From: VRUE01 sp963819755
Lineage (GTDB): Bacteria; Actinomycetota; Thermoleophilia; Solirubrobacterales; 70-9
Assembly: GCA_963819755.1 (NCBI GenBank)
Contig: CAWFXB010000002.1
Location: forward strand, 682,001-746,000
DNA: 64,000 nucleotides
Direction of reading: 5' to 3'
Shown here: positions 55,657 through 64,000 of the stretch, in pieces
Position numbering within the stretch: the stretch's first letter is position 1
Layout: every line of letters begins with the position of its first letter
Translations under genes and position numbers: made by a program
The notes under the pieces: model-generated
Seen by the model: the letters and a program-made list of their open reading frames with translations, nothing else
Told to the model about the DNA's origin: nothing
Database searches by the model: none

Positions 55657-58497
55657 ATGTCCAAGACCGCCACCAGTGCTTTGAAAAACGGTCTCAAGGG
55701 GCTAGCGATAGAGCGTCGTTTCTCCTCCCCAGGCACGCATCCCTTCGACGAGATCGAGTGGGAGACCCGCGATGCGGTGATCGGCGATCCCGCCGCGCCT
55801 GCCTTCGAGCAGCGCGGCGTCGAGTTCCCCAAGAGCTGGTCCCAGAACGCGACCAACATCGTCGCCCAGAAGTACTTCCGCGGGCAGCTCGACTCAGAGC
55901 AGCGCGAGTCCTCGGTCAAACAGATGATCGGCCGGGTCGCGGGGACGATCTCCGGCTGGGGGCGCGAAGGGGGCTACTTCGCCTCCGACGAGGACGCCGA
56001 AGCCTTCGAAGCCGAGCTGACCTCGATCCTGCTCAACCAGAAGGCAGCGTTCAACTCGCCGGTCTGGTTCAACGTCGGCTTCGAGGAGACGCCACAGTGC
56101 TCGGCCTGCTTCATCCTCAGCGTCGAGGACACGATGGAGTCGATCCTCGACTGGAACACGAAAGAGGGGCGGATCTTCCGCGGCGGCTCGGGTTCGGGGA
56201 TCAACCTCTCCAACATCCGCGGCTCGATGGAGCAGCTGAAGAAGGGCGGCACCGCGAGCGGCCCGGTCAGCTTCATGCGCGGCGCCGACGCCTGGGCGGG
56301 GACGATCAAGTCGGGCGGCAAGACGCGGCGCGCGGCGAAGATGGTCGTCCTCAACGTCGACCACCCCGACATCGAGCACTTCGTCACCTGCAAGGCCGAT
56401 GAGGAGAAGAAGGCGGGCGCGCTGCGCGACGCCGGCTTCGACATGTCGATCGACGGCGAGGGCTTCACCTCGATCCAGTACCAGAACGCCAACAACTCGG
56501 TGCGGGTCACCGACGAGTTCATGGAGGCGTTCGAAGCCGGCGAGGACTGGGACCTGCTCGCCCGTACCAGCGGCGAGACGACCAAGACGCTGCCCGCCCG
56601 CGACTTGATGAACCTGATCGCCAAGGCGGCCTGGGAATGCGCCGATCCGGGGGTCCAGTACGACACGATCATCAACCGCTGGCACACCTGCCCGGAGTCG
56701 GGTCGGATCAACGCTTCGAACCCGTGCAGCGAGTACATGCACGTCGACGACTCGGCCTGCAACCTGGCTTCGCTCAACCTGATGAAGTTCCGCCGCGAGG
56801 ACGGCAGCTTCGACGTCGAGGACTTCGAGCACGCGGTCGACATCGTCTTCCTCGCCCAGGAGATCGTCGTCGGCTTCTCCAGCTACCCAACCGATGAGAT
56901 CGGCGAGAACGCCAACGCCTTCCGCCAGCTCGGCCTCGGCTACGCCAACCTCGGCGCGCTGCTGATGTCCGACGGCCTGCCCTACGACTCGGTCGAGGGC
57001 CGCAACGTCGCCGCCGCTATCACGGCGCTGATGACCGGCCGCGCCTACCGCCAGTCGGCGACGATCGCCGCCGAGGCGACCGGCCCCTACGACGAGTACG
57101 AGAAGAACCGCGACGCCCACAACGGGGTGATGCGGATGCACCGCGACGCCTCCTACGACGTCGACCCGACCGGGATCAAGGGCGAGCTGCTCGAGGCCGC
57201 GCAGCGGTCCTGGGACGAGGCGGTCGAGCTCGGCGAGGAGCACGGCTACCGCAACGCGCAGGCGACGGTGCTGGCGCCGACCGGAACGATCAGCTTCCTG
57301 ATGGACTGCGACACGACTGGGATCGAGCCCGACTTCTCACTGGTCAAGTTCAAGGAGCTGGTCGGCGGCGGGCAGATGACGATCGTCAACAAATCGGTGC
57401 CACTGGCGCTGAGCACGCTCGGCTACTCAGACGCCGAGATCGACCAGATCAACGCCCACATCGCCGAGAACGCGACGATCGTCGGAGCGCCAGGCCTCAA
57501 GGACGAGCACCTGCCGATCTTCGACGTCGCGGTCGGCGAGCGGGCAATCTCCCACACCGGCCACATCGACATGATGGCGGCGACGCAGCCGTTCATCTCC
57601 GGCGCGATCTCGAAGACGGTCAACCTGCCGCAGTCGGCGAGCGTCGAGGACATCGCCGACGCCTACACGCGCGGCTGGAAGGGTGGCCTCAAGGCTCTGG
57701 CCATCTACCGCGACGGCTCCAAGACCGCGCAGGCGCTGCGCACCGACGCCCAAGACGAAAAGGGGGCCGAGGCGGAGGTCGTCGCGCTGCCGCCGGAGCG
57801 CCGCCGGATGCCGCGCGAGCGCGAATCGATCACCCACAAGTTCTCGATCGCCGGCCACGAGGGCTACATCACCGCCGGCAAATACGACGACGGCTCGGTC
57901 GGCGAGATCTTCCTCACCGACATCGGCAAGGAGGGCTCGACGATGCGGGGGCTGATGAACGCCTTCGCGACGGCGATCTCACTCGGCCTCCAGTACGGCG
58001 TGCCGCTCGAAGACTTCGTGCGCAAGTTCAGCTACATGCGCTTCGAGCCGGAGGGGATTACCGGCAACCCGGAGATCCCCTTCGCCAAATCGCTGCCCGA
58101 CTACATCATGCGCTGGGTGGCGAGCCGCTTCATCGAGGACACCGAGACGCTCGAGGAACTGGGGATCATGACCAGGGAGGTTCGGGCCAAGCAGGAGGCG
58201 GAGACCTCCCAGCTCGGGCTCGGCATCGCCACCGATACCGCTGGGCCGGCCAACGGCGGTAATGGCCACTCCAAGCCTGGCAACGGCAACGGGGGCAATG
58301 GCGTTGAGAAGGCAAAGGCGACGAGCGGCAAAGCCGTTCCCGCCGCGGCAGCTTTCACCGACACCCCGCCGGTCGTCCCGGCCAAGATGTCCGGCCTGGA
58401 TCTCGGGCCCGCCTGCGAGCAGTGCGGCGGCATGATGCAGCGCACGGGCTCTTGCTACACGTGCAGCAGCTGCGGCAACAACACCGGCTGCGGCTGA
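55657..58497 (+). CDS. nrdJ: Vitamin B12-dependent (class II) ribonucleotide reductase
   Basis: A 946-residue enzyme reducing ribonucleotides to deoxyribonucleotides with adenosylcobalamin. Seen are FNSPVWFNVGFEETPQCSAC (a substrate-site Cys), IFRGGSGSGINLSNIRGS, NPCSEYMHVDDSACNLASL (thiyl-radical and redox Cys region), ATVLAPTGTISFLMDCDTTG, and a C-terminal zinc/redox tail (CEQCGGMMQRTGSCYTCSSC, ending NTGCG). A Gly/Asn-rich linker precedes the tail. GAGAGGAG ribosome-binding site. I see no cobalamin riboswitch or clear NrdR box in the short 5' region. Confidence 0.96.
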   Translation: MSKTATSALKNGLKGLAIERRFSSPGTHPFDEIEWETRDAVIGDPAAPAFEQRGVEFPKSWSQNATNIVAQKYFRGQLDSEQRESSVKQMIGRVAGTISGWGREGGYFASDEDAEAFEAELTSILLNQKAAFNSPVWFNVGFEETPQCSACFILSVEDTMESILDWNTKEGRIFRGGSGSGINLSNIRGSMEQLKKGGTASGPVSFMRGADAWAGTIKSGGKTRRAAKMVVLNVDHPDIEHFVTCKADEEKKAGALRDAGFDMSIDGEGFTSIQYQNANNSVRVTDEFMEAFEAGEDWDLLARTSGETTKTLPARDLMNLIAKAAWECADPGVQYDTIINRWHTCPESGRINASNPCSEYMHVDDSACNLASLNLMKFRREDGSFDVEDFEHAVDIVFLAQEIVVGFSSYPTDEIGENANAFRQLGLGYANLGALLMSDGLPYDSVEGRNVAAAITALMTGRAYRQSATIAAEATGPYDEYEKNRDAHNGVMRMHRDASYDVDPTGIKGELLEAAQRSWDEAVELGEEHGYRNAQATVLAPTGTISFLMDCDTTGIEPDFSLVKFKELVGGGQMTIVNKSVPLALSTLGYSDAEIDQINAHIAENATIVGAPGLKDEHLPIFDVAVGERAISHTGHIDMMAATQPFISGAISKTVNLPQSASVEDIADAYTRGWKGGLKALAIYRDGSKTAQALRTDAQDEKGAEAEVVALPPERRRMPRERESITHKFSIAGHEGYITAGKYDDGSVGEIFLTDIGKEGSTMRGLMNAFATAISLGLQYGVPLEDFVRKFSYMRFEPEGITGNPEIPFAKSLPDYIMRWVASRFIEDTETLEELGIMTREVRAKQEAETSQLGLGIATDTAGPANGGNGHSKPGNGNGGNGVEKAKATSGKAVPAAAAFTDTPPVVPAKMSGLDLGPACEQCGGMMQRTGSCYTCSSCGNNTGCG

Positions 58498-58513
58498 GGT
58501 CGTAAACCGGGCC

Positions 58514-59062
58514 TCAGAGTTCGCCGCGGGCGTTCCTCAGACTCTCCACGTCCACCTTGTCCTGGGCCCGGCCGGCGGCTTGCTTCATTCGCAATAGGTC
58601 GTCGTAGCTGCAGAACTTGACCCGATGGCCTAGAAAGCGGCGATCGACCGCGCGACGCGCCAGATCTCGATACTCGCCCTGACCGTCGGCAGTTCCCTCG
58701 AAGCTGAAAGTCTGCATCACGTCGAGGCGGCCGTGCTTGGTCAGCAGAGTCCAGTTTCCGCCCAATTTCAAACCGTCGAGATTGGGCTCGAGGTCGAACT
58801 CTCCCTCGAACTCATCTAGGCCAATCGGGGTTGCCTCCAGCGTGGCGAGTGCCTTCGCCAACCGTCCCAGATTGTCATCGCCCGGGTCGGGGCAGATGTC
58901 GATGTCCTTGGTCGCTCGCGGGAAACCGTGAGCAGCGACGGCATAACCGCCGACCACGATGAAGTCGACCCGATGATCGACGAGCGCAGCAATCAGCGGC
59001 TCCGGGCGGAGCGGCCGCAAGGCGCTCGCCTGGGTTTCAGCGTCCGGTGTTTCCCGGCTCAC
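58514..59062 (-). CDS. Nucleotidyltransferase, AbiEii/MNT-like toxin candidate
   Basis: A 182-residue protein of the polymerase-beta nucleotidyltransferase superfamily. FIVVGGYAVAAHGFPRATKD followed by IDICPDP supplies the GG and DxD-type metal site; KHGRLDVMQTFSF gives a third acidic residue. The start overlaps the XRE antitoxin-like gene's stop (ATGA). HTH plus nucleotidyltransferase pairs of this sort function as toxin-antitoxin systems (AbiE, MenAT, MNT/HEPN), so a tRNA- or protein-modifying toxin is a reasonable inference. Confidence 0.8.
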   Translation of the reverse strand: MSRETPDAETQASALRPLRPEPLIAALVDHRVDFIVVGGYAVAAHGFPRATKDIDICPDPGDDNLGRLAKALATLEATPIGLDEFEGEFDLEPNLDGLKLGGNWTLLTKHGRLDVMQTFSFEGTADGQGEYRDLARRAVDRRFLGHRVKFCSYDDLLRMKQAAGRAQDKVDVESLRNARGEL

Positions 59063-59418
59063 CGGAGCTCGGCTTCGGAAGCAAGTTCAGTTGCGATTTC
59101 GCTTAGTTGCGCGGCCTGTGCCAGCCTCTCCTCCGGGCTCAGCCGGTAGTCGGCCCGAAGCTCGGCGATCGACTGGTTGCCAGCCCCCGGCGCCGGTTGG
59201 CTGAGAGGGAGAGTTGAGATGCGGAGCGTCTCACCCATCGCATTGAGAATCCGCTCGATCGTCTCGACGGTCGGCGACCCCTGGTCTTGCTCGATGCGAC
59301 TGATCGCCGGCTGGCTGGTGCCGAGGCGCTCTGCCAGCTCAGCCTGCCCAAGCCCGTGACGTCGTCGCGCCTCTCTGACCAAGGCACCACAGCGCACGGT
59401 TCTCGCCGCATTTGCCAT
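59059..59418 (-). CDS. XRE-family HTH protein, antitoxin-like
   Basis: A 119-residue protein. Residues of about 12-66 are a Cro/C1-type HTH (LVREARRRHGLGQAELAERL, TSQPAISRIEQDQGSPTVET). The C-terminal half is helical (YRLSPEERLAQAAQLSEIA) and could bind the partner nucleotidyltransferase. It is first in a two-gene unit and is preceded by a perfect 24-base AT-rich palindrome. Autoregulation is inferred. Confidence 0.85.
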   Translation of the reverse strand: MANAARTVRCGALVREARRRHGLGQAELAERLGTSQPAISRIEQDQGSPTVETIERILNAMGETLRISTLPLSQPAPGAGNQSIAELRADYRLSPEERLAQAAQLSEIATELASEAELR

Positions 59419-59423
59419 GCGAC

Positions 59424-59447
59424 AAATATAACATATATGTTATATTT
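59424..59447. promoter_or_regulatory. Perfect 24-base AT-rich palindrome, probable XRE operator
   Basis: AAATATAACATA followed by its exact reverse complement lies six bases upstream of the XRE start codon. It overlaps the stop codon of the converging-upstream P450 gene on the same strand. In DNA of about 68% GC such a site stands out strongly and should be the operator/promoter of the pair. Confidence 0.75.
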
Positions 59448-60786
59448 AGCTGAGGACTACCCGCGTGTTGTGGCGCGGGGTCTCAGTGATCGCACGGCGG
59501 AAGACTCGTTCCGGCTTCGGGTCCGCCGGACGGATCTGCTGGCGCTTGACCAGCTCTTTCAGCACCACCGCCATCTCGAACTGGGCGAAGGAGGCTCCGA
59601 GACAGCGGCGCACGCCGCCGCCAAAGGGGATCCAGGTGTAGGTGCCGGGCGGGGTCTCGAGAAAGCGCTCCGGCCTGAAGGCTTCCGGCTCGGGATAGAT
59701 CTCGGGATTGCGGTGGACGAGGTAGACGGACGGGGTGACCGAGACGCCGGCGGGCAGCTCGTAGCCGCCGATCTCGACCGGCTCGGTGAGGCGGCGGATG
59801 ACGATCGAGATCACCGGGCGTAGGCGCAGCGTCTCCTGGATCGTCGCGGTCAGGTAGTCCTCCGACCCCGCCTCGACCTCGCCGCGCAGGCGATCGAGCT
59901 TCTCCGGGTGACGACTCAAGCGCTCGACCGCCCAGGCAAGCGAGGTGGCGGTCGTCTCATGCCCGGCGACGAGCAGGGTGAGGAGCTCGTCGCGTATCTC
60001 CTCGTCGCGCATCGGGCTGCCGTCCTCGTGGTGGGCGCCGACCAGCAACGAGAGGATGTCGTCGCGCTGCTCGAGGTCGCCGACGCGGCGGCGCTCGGCG
60101 ATCTCGCGGTGAATCAGGCGATCGACCCGCTCGATCCGCCGCCGGAAGGCGCCCAGGCTCCGGACCCGCCCCGGGCCGACGAGCAGGAGAGGCAGGAGAA
60201 GGCGTGGGTTGGTGGTGAGGTCGAGGAAGTCGCGCAGAGCACCGCGCAGCTCGGCCATCCTCTCTCCCTCCCTCACGCCGAAGACGGTGCGCAGGATGAT
60301 GTCGAGGGTGATCGCCTGCATCCGCGGCCGCAGCTCGTACGGGGTACCGGTAGGCCAGGTCGCGATCTCGGCGGCGGCGATCTCGGCCATCGTCTTGCCG
60401 TAGGCCTGCATGCGCTCGCCGTGGAAGGGGGGCAACAACAGGCGGCGCTGGCTGATGTGAGGCTTCTCGTCGAGGACGAGGATCGAGTTCCGACCGAGGA
60501 CCGGAGCAAGGATCTGATTCCCCTCGCCGGCGTGGTAGACGCGCGGGTCGCCGGTGAAGACCTGCTTGACCGCATCGGGATCGGCCAGCATCACCCAGGT
60601 TCCCTCGTAGGCGATCTTCAGCCTGAAGACGTCGCCGTAGCGGTCTTGGCAGGAGAACAGCATCCGCCGGGCCTGCCGCGACCAGATTGCCGTCTGGACC
60701 GGGCGCGGCAGCGCCGGACCGGGTGGAAGGCGCCGCTCCGCCGGCCTGGTGACAGCCTGTGGAGCCGTTGTCGTCGCTGCCTCCAT
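59446..60786 (-). CDS. Cytochrome P450
   Basis: A 446-residue P450. The I-helix is LLTLLVAGHETTATSLAWAV, the K-helix ExxR is in IQETLRLRP, the meander is PEAFRPERF, and the heme loop FGGGVRRCLGASFAQFEM has C395 as the iron ligand. It resembles the CYP102/110/138-like soluble bacterial P450s that hydroxylate fatty acids or terpenes. No ferredoxin gene nearby. Divergent from the esterase. Its stop lies inside the XRE operator palindrome. Confidence 0.95.
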   Translation of the reverse strand: MEAATTTAPQAVTRPAERRLPPGPALPRPVQTAIWSRQARRMLFSCQDRYGDVFRLKIAYEGTWVMLADPDAVKQVFTGDPRVYHAGEGNQILAPVLGRNSILVLDEKPHISQRRLLLPPFHGERMQAYGKTMAEIAAAEIATWPTGTPYELRPRMQAITLDIILRTVFGVREGERMAELRGALRDFLDLTTNPRLLLPLLLVGPGRVRSLGAFRRRIERVDRLIHREIAERRRVGDLEQRDDILSLLVGAHHEDGSPMRDEEIRDELLTLLVAGHETTATSLAWAVERLSRHPEKLDRLRGEVEAGSEDYLTATIQETLRLRPVISIVIRRLTEPVEIGGYELPAGVSVTPSVYLVHRNPEIYPEPEAFRPERFLETPPGTYTWIPFGGGVRRCLGASFAQFEMAVVLKELVKRQQIRPADPKPERVFRRAITETPRHNTRVVLS

Positions 60787-60871
60787 CGCGCCTCTGGGCG
60801 TGACGGTACACCTGCCGCCATGCCCACCGTGTGAGATCCATCATTACTTAACCGAAACTCGACATGGACCG

Positions 60872-61963
60872 GTGGCCTCGAATCGCATAGTCTGCCGCCC
60901 CGTCTTGGCACCTCCCCGGCTGCCGCCGCGCATCGAGCACCACATCTTGCGGGTCGTCTGCGGGCTGCCCGGCGGATTGAACCGGGCGATCTTCGGCACG
61001 CCACCCCGGATCGACGGGCAGCAGCTGGCCACGGAGATGCAGGCCCTGCGGCGACTGGCGAACCTGGTCCGAGACGAGTCGGCATCGGCTTACGGCAAGC
61101 TCTCCCCGCAGCAGGGCCGGGCAAGAATACGAGCGGGCGCCGCGGCGGCGGCGGGACCGAAGCGCTCGGCGCCCACCGCGTTCGACATGGCAATCCCAGG
61201 GTCGGAGGGAATGATCCCGGCGCGGTTCTACGAACCACACGGGATCGGGCTGGAGAGCCGGCCGCTGATCGTCTACTTCCACGGCGGCGGATGGACAATC
61301 GGCGATCTCGACACCAGCGACAGCGTCTGCCGCTTCCTCGCTCTCAACACCCCCGCCACGGTGCTCTCGGTGGGCTACCGGCTCGCTCCCGAGCATCCCT
61401 TTCCAGCAGCGGTCGAGGATGCGCTGGCCGCCTACCGCTGGGCGGCATTGGACAACGCTCGGCTGGGCGTCGACCCCGCCCGGATCGCCGTCGCCGGCGA
61501 CAGCGCCGGCGGCAACCTCGCCGCCGCCGTCAGCCTGCTCGCCCGCGAGGAGGGCCCAAACCCGGCAATGCAGGCCCTGATCTACCCGGTCACCGACGTC
61601 GGCGGAGGCCAGCAATCGCGCGAGACGTTCGCCAAGGGCTTCCTGCTGGCACGCGCGGACATGGATTGGTTCGAGCGCCACTACCTACCGCCCGACTTCG
61701 ATCGATCCGATTCCCGCGTTTCCGTGCTTCGCGCCGCCGACCTCTCCGGCCTGCCGCCCGCCTACGTCGCCACCGCCGGCTTCGACCCCCTGCGGGACGA
61801 GGGTGAGGCCTACGCGGCGCGGATGCGGGAGGCCGGGGTCGAGGTCACCCTTCGCCGCCACCCGGGGCTGATCCACGGCTTCGCCAACATGACGGCGATC
61901 AGCCGCACCGCCCACGGGGCGATGCTCGAACTTGCCAGCGCCCTTCGCGTGGCCCTGGCTTAA
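60872..61963 (+). CDS. Hormone-sensitive-lipase family esterase
   Basis: A 363-residue alpha/beta hydrolase from GTG 60872. LIVYFHGGGWTIGDLDTSDS contains the HGGG oxyanion hole, AVAGDSAGGNLAAAVSLLA the nucleophile Ser, FDPLRDEGEAYA the Asp and HPGLIHGFANM the His. The first 70 residues form the cap. These enzymes hydrolyse short acyl esters. Other starts are possible further upstream. Its stop TAA overlaps the CsoR operator. Divergent from the P450. Confidence 0.88.
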   Translation: MASNRIVCRPVLAPPRLPPRIEHHILRVVCGLPGGLNRAIFGTPPRIDGQQLATEMQALRRLANLVRDESASAYGKLSPQQGRARIRAGAAAAAGPKRSAPTAFDMAIPGSEGMIPARFYEPHGIGLESRPLIVYFHGGGWTIGDLDTSDSVCRFLALNTPATVLSVGYRLAPEHPFPAAVEDALAAYRWAALDNARLGVDPARIAVAGDSAGGNLAAAVSLLAREEGPNPAMQALIYPVTDVGGGQQSRETFAKGFLLARADMDWFERHYLPPDFDRSDSRVSVLRAADLSGLPPAYVATAGFDPLRDEGEAYAARMREAGVEVTLRRHPGLIHGFANMTAISRTAHGAMLELASALRVALA

Positions 61964-61979
61964 TACCCCCAGGGGGTAT
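61963..61979. promoter_or_regulatory. CsoR-type operator
   Basis: ATACCCCCAGGGGGTAT is a perfect dyad around one base, with the G/C-tract form of CsoR/RcnR-family sites. It lies 46 bases before the DUF4396 gene, whose operon ends with a CsoR-family regulator, strongly suggesting autoregulation. Confidence 0.85.
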
Positions 61980-62024
61980 CTGGTACGCTGCGGTCGAACC
62001 TCCCCTGCCGCCCGAGGAGACCGC

Positions 62025-62600
62025 ATGGACGCCACCGCCAACGCCCACCATCACGCGATGCCCGCCGAGGGGGCGGCGCTGACCGGAGTCGCGATCAGCG
62101 CCACGCTTCACTGCCTGACCGGATGCGCGATCGGCGAGGTGGCGGGGATGGCAATCGGGACCGCTGCCGGCCTCTCGAACCTGGGAACGGTGATCCTCTC
62201 AATCGCCCTCGCCTTCATCTTCGGCTACAGCCTGACCAGCCTGCCCCTGCTGCGCTCCGGCCTCGTCCTCGCGGCCGTGATCCCGATCGCCTTCGCCTCG
62301 GACACGCTCAGCATCACGACGATGGAGGTCGTCGACAACGCGGTCGTCGTCGCCATCCCGGGGGCGATCAACGCCGGCCTCGACTCGCTGCTCTTCTGGG
62401 GCAGCCTCTGCTTCTCGCTGGTCCTCGCCGGCGCCTTCGCGGTCCCGGTCAACCGCTGGTTGATCGCCCGCGGAAAGGGACATGCCGTCGTTCACGAGAC
62501 CGGCGTCCACGGCGGGCCGCCGGTACGTACGGTGGCCTACGTCGCCGCCGTGATGGGGATCTTCGGCGCCACCGTGTTGATCGCGGAAGCGCTGTCGTGA
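62025..62600 (+). CDS. DUF4396 membrane protein under CsoR control
   Basis: A 191-residue protein with four or five membrane helices. The N-terminus is His-rich (NAHHHAM). The first helix carries ATLHCLTGCAIGEVAGMAIG (Cys and His in a membrane segment, candidate metal ligands). Later helices include LLRSGLVLAAVIPIAFASD and LFWGSLCFSLVLAGAF. DUF4396 has no established function. The CsoR operator and coupled csoR gene (GTGA overlap) suggest copper or another thiophilic cation as the signal. GAGGAG ribosome-binding site supports ATG 62025. Confidence 0.85.
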   Translation: MDATANAHHHAMPAEGAALTGVAISATLHCLTGCAIGEVAGMAIGTAAGLSNLGTVILSIALAFIFGYSLTSLPLLRSGLVLAAVIPIAFASDTLSITTMEVVDNAVVVAIPGAINAGLDSLLFWGSLCFSLVLAGAFAVPVNRWLIARGKGHAVVHETGVHGGPPVRTVAYVAAVMGIFGATVLIAEALS

Positions 62601-62887
62601 GCAAGGCCGAAGCCCGCGGCTACAGCGCGGACAAGGAGGCGGTGCTCAAGCGCCTGCGCCGGATCGAGGGCCAGGTGCGCGGCGTCGAGCGGATGGTCGA
62701 GGAGGATCGCTACTGCATCGACGTGGTCACCCAGGTCACCGCGATACAAGCGGCTCTCGACAAGGTCGCACTGGAGCTGCTCACCGATCACGCCTCTCAC
62801 TGCGTGATCGGCGCCGAGCCGGGTGAACAGGCAGAGCGCACCGATGAGCTGATGGCGACGGTCAAACGACTGTTACGCCACGGCTAG
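62597..62887 (+). CDS. csoR: CsoR-family metal-sensing repressor
   Basis: A 96-residue all-helical protein. LKRLRRIEGQVRGVERMVEE is the family helix, DRYCIDVVTQVTAIQAALDK provides the first Cys, and LTDHASHCVIG the His and second Cys: the C-H-C set of Cu(I)-binding CsoR. It begins at GTG 62597, overlapping the DUF4396 stop. Cu(I) binding would release the operator at 61963-61979. Confidence 0.93.
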   Translation: MSKAEARGYSADKEAVLKRLRRIEGQVRGVERMVEEDRYCIDVVTQVTAIQAALDKVALELLTDHASHCVIGAEPGEQAERTDELMATVKRLLRHG

Positions 62888-62899
62888 CGCCGCGGTTCG

Positions 62900-64000
62900 C
62901 TACTCGTACTGCAGTGAGTCCAGCACATCCAGCCGCGAGGCACGGCGGGCGGGCGCGATCGCGGCGAGCACACCGGCGAGGCCAGCGAGGACGAGCAGCA
63001 CGATCAGCGAGCCGATCGGGTAGGAGAGCGTGAAGCCTTCGTCCTTCAGCGGCTGGGAGATCAGCGCCGCGAAGATCACGCCGAGCACCATCCCCAGGAT
63101 CGCGCCGATCAACGCGGTGATCACGGCCTCGTAGCGGATCATCGTCCGCACCTGGCGCCGCGACATGCCGATCGCCCGCAGCATCCCCAGCTCGCGGGTC
63201 CGTTCGTGGATCGAGAGCGCCAACGTGTTGGCGATCCCGAACAGCGAGATGACGACCGCCAACAACAGCAGCGCGTAGAACAGGTTGACGAGCTGATCGA
63301 CCTGTTCTTCGCGGTTTTCCTTCAGTTCCTGCTGGTTGAGAACTTCGGCCGTGGGGAAGGCGTGTTCGGCTCCGGCGGTGAGAGCCGCTTGGACCTTGGC
63401 GGCGTTCGCCCTTGGTTTCACGATGACGAAATCGACAGTGTCCTGGGTTTGGTCGAAGGCGCGAGTCATCACCGCCTGGGTGATGACGACGCTGCCGAAG
63501 ACTCCGGCCTTCGAGTCGAACTCTCCCGCGACGTGGAAGGCAGGTTTCGCACCGGTCTGGCCCAGCAGGCGAAAGCTGTCGCCCACTTCGAGATCGTGAT
63601 CGGAGGCGAACGAGTCCGAGACGACCGCTTCGTTGTCGCGCAAATTGTGCAGCGTCGCGGGACCGCCTTTCTTCCATTCGATCGAGACCGCGTCGCCGAT
63701 GTCCGGGGTCGCGGCGGTCACTTTCGTCTTCGACCTCCCCGGGAGCAGCTCTGCTTCGGTTGCTCGAATAGTGGCAACGCGGCTCACCCCCGGCACCTTC
63801 CGCGCCAGCGTCGCGGCACCGGCCGGGATCGGCGAGAAGCCATCGGTGTTCTGGACCACGAGGCCGCCCTCGAAGTTTTCGTCGATGACCTGAGCCACCG
63901 AGCTCTTCAGGCCGGCGGCGAAGACGGTGACGAAGGTGACCAGGGCGAGGCCGATCATCAGCGCGGCCGCGGTGACGGCGGTGCGGCTCGGATTGCGTTG
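62900..64000 (-). CDS. ABC transporter permease, FtsX/MacB type (5' end outside window)
   Basis: 367 residues remain; the frame runs off the right edge with a typical NPSRTAVTAAALMIGLALVT lead-in. A large extracytoplasmic domain (residues of about 40-215) is followed by three membrane helices and the FtsX pattern: LFGIANTLALSIHERTRELG, MLRAIGMSRRQVRTMIRYEA and LAGVLAAIAPARRASRLDVL. Such permeases export peptides, lipids or drugs, or transmit signals, with a partner ATPase expected upstream (outside). The window-internal stop is at 62900. Confidence 0.9.
   Translation of the reverse strand, partial: QRNPSRTAVTAAALMIGLALVTFVTVFAAGLKSSVAQVIDENFEGGLVVQNTDGFSPIPAGAATLARKVPGVSRVATIRATEAELLPGRSKTKVTAATPDIGDAVSIEWKKGGPATLHNLRDNEAVVSDSFASDHDLEVGDSFRLLGQTGAKPAFHVAGEFDSKAGVFGSVVITQAVMTRAFDQTQDTVDFVIVKPRANAAKVQAALTAGAEHAFPTAEVLNQQELKENREEQVDQLVNLFYALLLLAVVISLFGIANTLALSIHERTRELGMLRAIGMSRRQVRTMIRYEAVITALIGAILGMVLGVIFAALISQPLKDEGFTLSYPIGSLIVLLVLAGLAGVLAAIAPARRASRLDVLDSLQYE

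Overview
The window is high-GC (roughly 65-70%) chromosomal DNA with dense, short-overlap operons and many GTG starts. The gene complement points to an actinobacterium of the Thermoleophilia/Solirubrobacterales type: class II B12-dependent ribonucleotide reductase, SigK/RskA-type regulation next to ferritin-like proteins, an AbiEi-like/DUF559 protein, a MrfA-type helicase, an archaeal-style topoisomerase I, and a giant NHL/RHS secreted protein. This placement rests on protein resemblance only, with no marker gene such as rRNA in view. There is one tRNA gene (Phe), no rRNA, no CRISPR array and no intact insertion sequence. No stretch longer than 300 bases lacks a gene.

Layout. 1-7.7 kb: a YhaM-like OB/HD protein; tandem fluoride channels behind a fluoride riboswitch; an arsR-aquaporin-arsC arsenic operon with a perfect operator; an unknown four-helix membrane protein; FAH and alpha/beta hydrolases; a VapBC-like pair plus an orphan antitoxin ending one base before the 3' end of tRNA-Phe. 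7.7-19 kb: GH15-like protein; a folP-mrfA-LOG operon; HAD phosphatase and DtxR-type regulator; a sigma-K/RskA/ferritin-like operon; an aminotransferase; an AbiEi-DUF559 protein. 19-28 kb: sucCD, a HAD hydrolase, a secreted sulfatase, an acyl-CoA carboxylase biotin subunit, a frameshifted PHP phosphoesterase and an NHL-repeat protein.

28-38 kb: sulfate assimilation (sir-cysH-sat-cysC) with a frameshifted rhodanese and dodecin upstream; a histidine kinase-response regulator-TetR-secreted protein operon; GT2 and DUF2304. 38-44 kb: a topA-tmk-holB operon, a frameshifted NAD-sugar epimerase, and a precorrin-2 dehydrogenase that would help supply siroheme for sulfite reductase. 44-55 kb: a MarR-controlled YceI/flavin-reductase unit; a partly decayed tandem duplication of the reductase tail plus a small membrane protein; a 2250-residue secreted NHL/RHS-like protein ending in a streptogrisin-like serine protease. 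55-64 kb: hemolysin III, nrdJ, an XRE/nucleotidyltransferase toxin-antitoxin-like pair, cytochrome P450, an HSL-type esterase, a CsoR-controlled DUF4396 membrane protein, and the tail of an ABC/FtsX permease running off the end.

Three features recur. First, long inverted repeats with arms of 11-30 bases sit at gene 3' ends, two of them inside coding ends in the middle of operons. Second, three otherwise good genes (PHP, rhodanese, epimerase) each carry a single-base frameshift, which may mean recent decay or sequence error. Third, duplication and base-composition shifts cluster at 45-55 kb, the most unusual region of the window.
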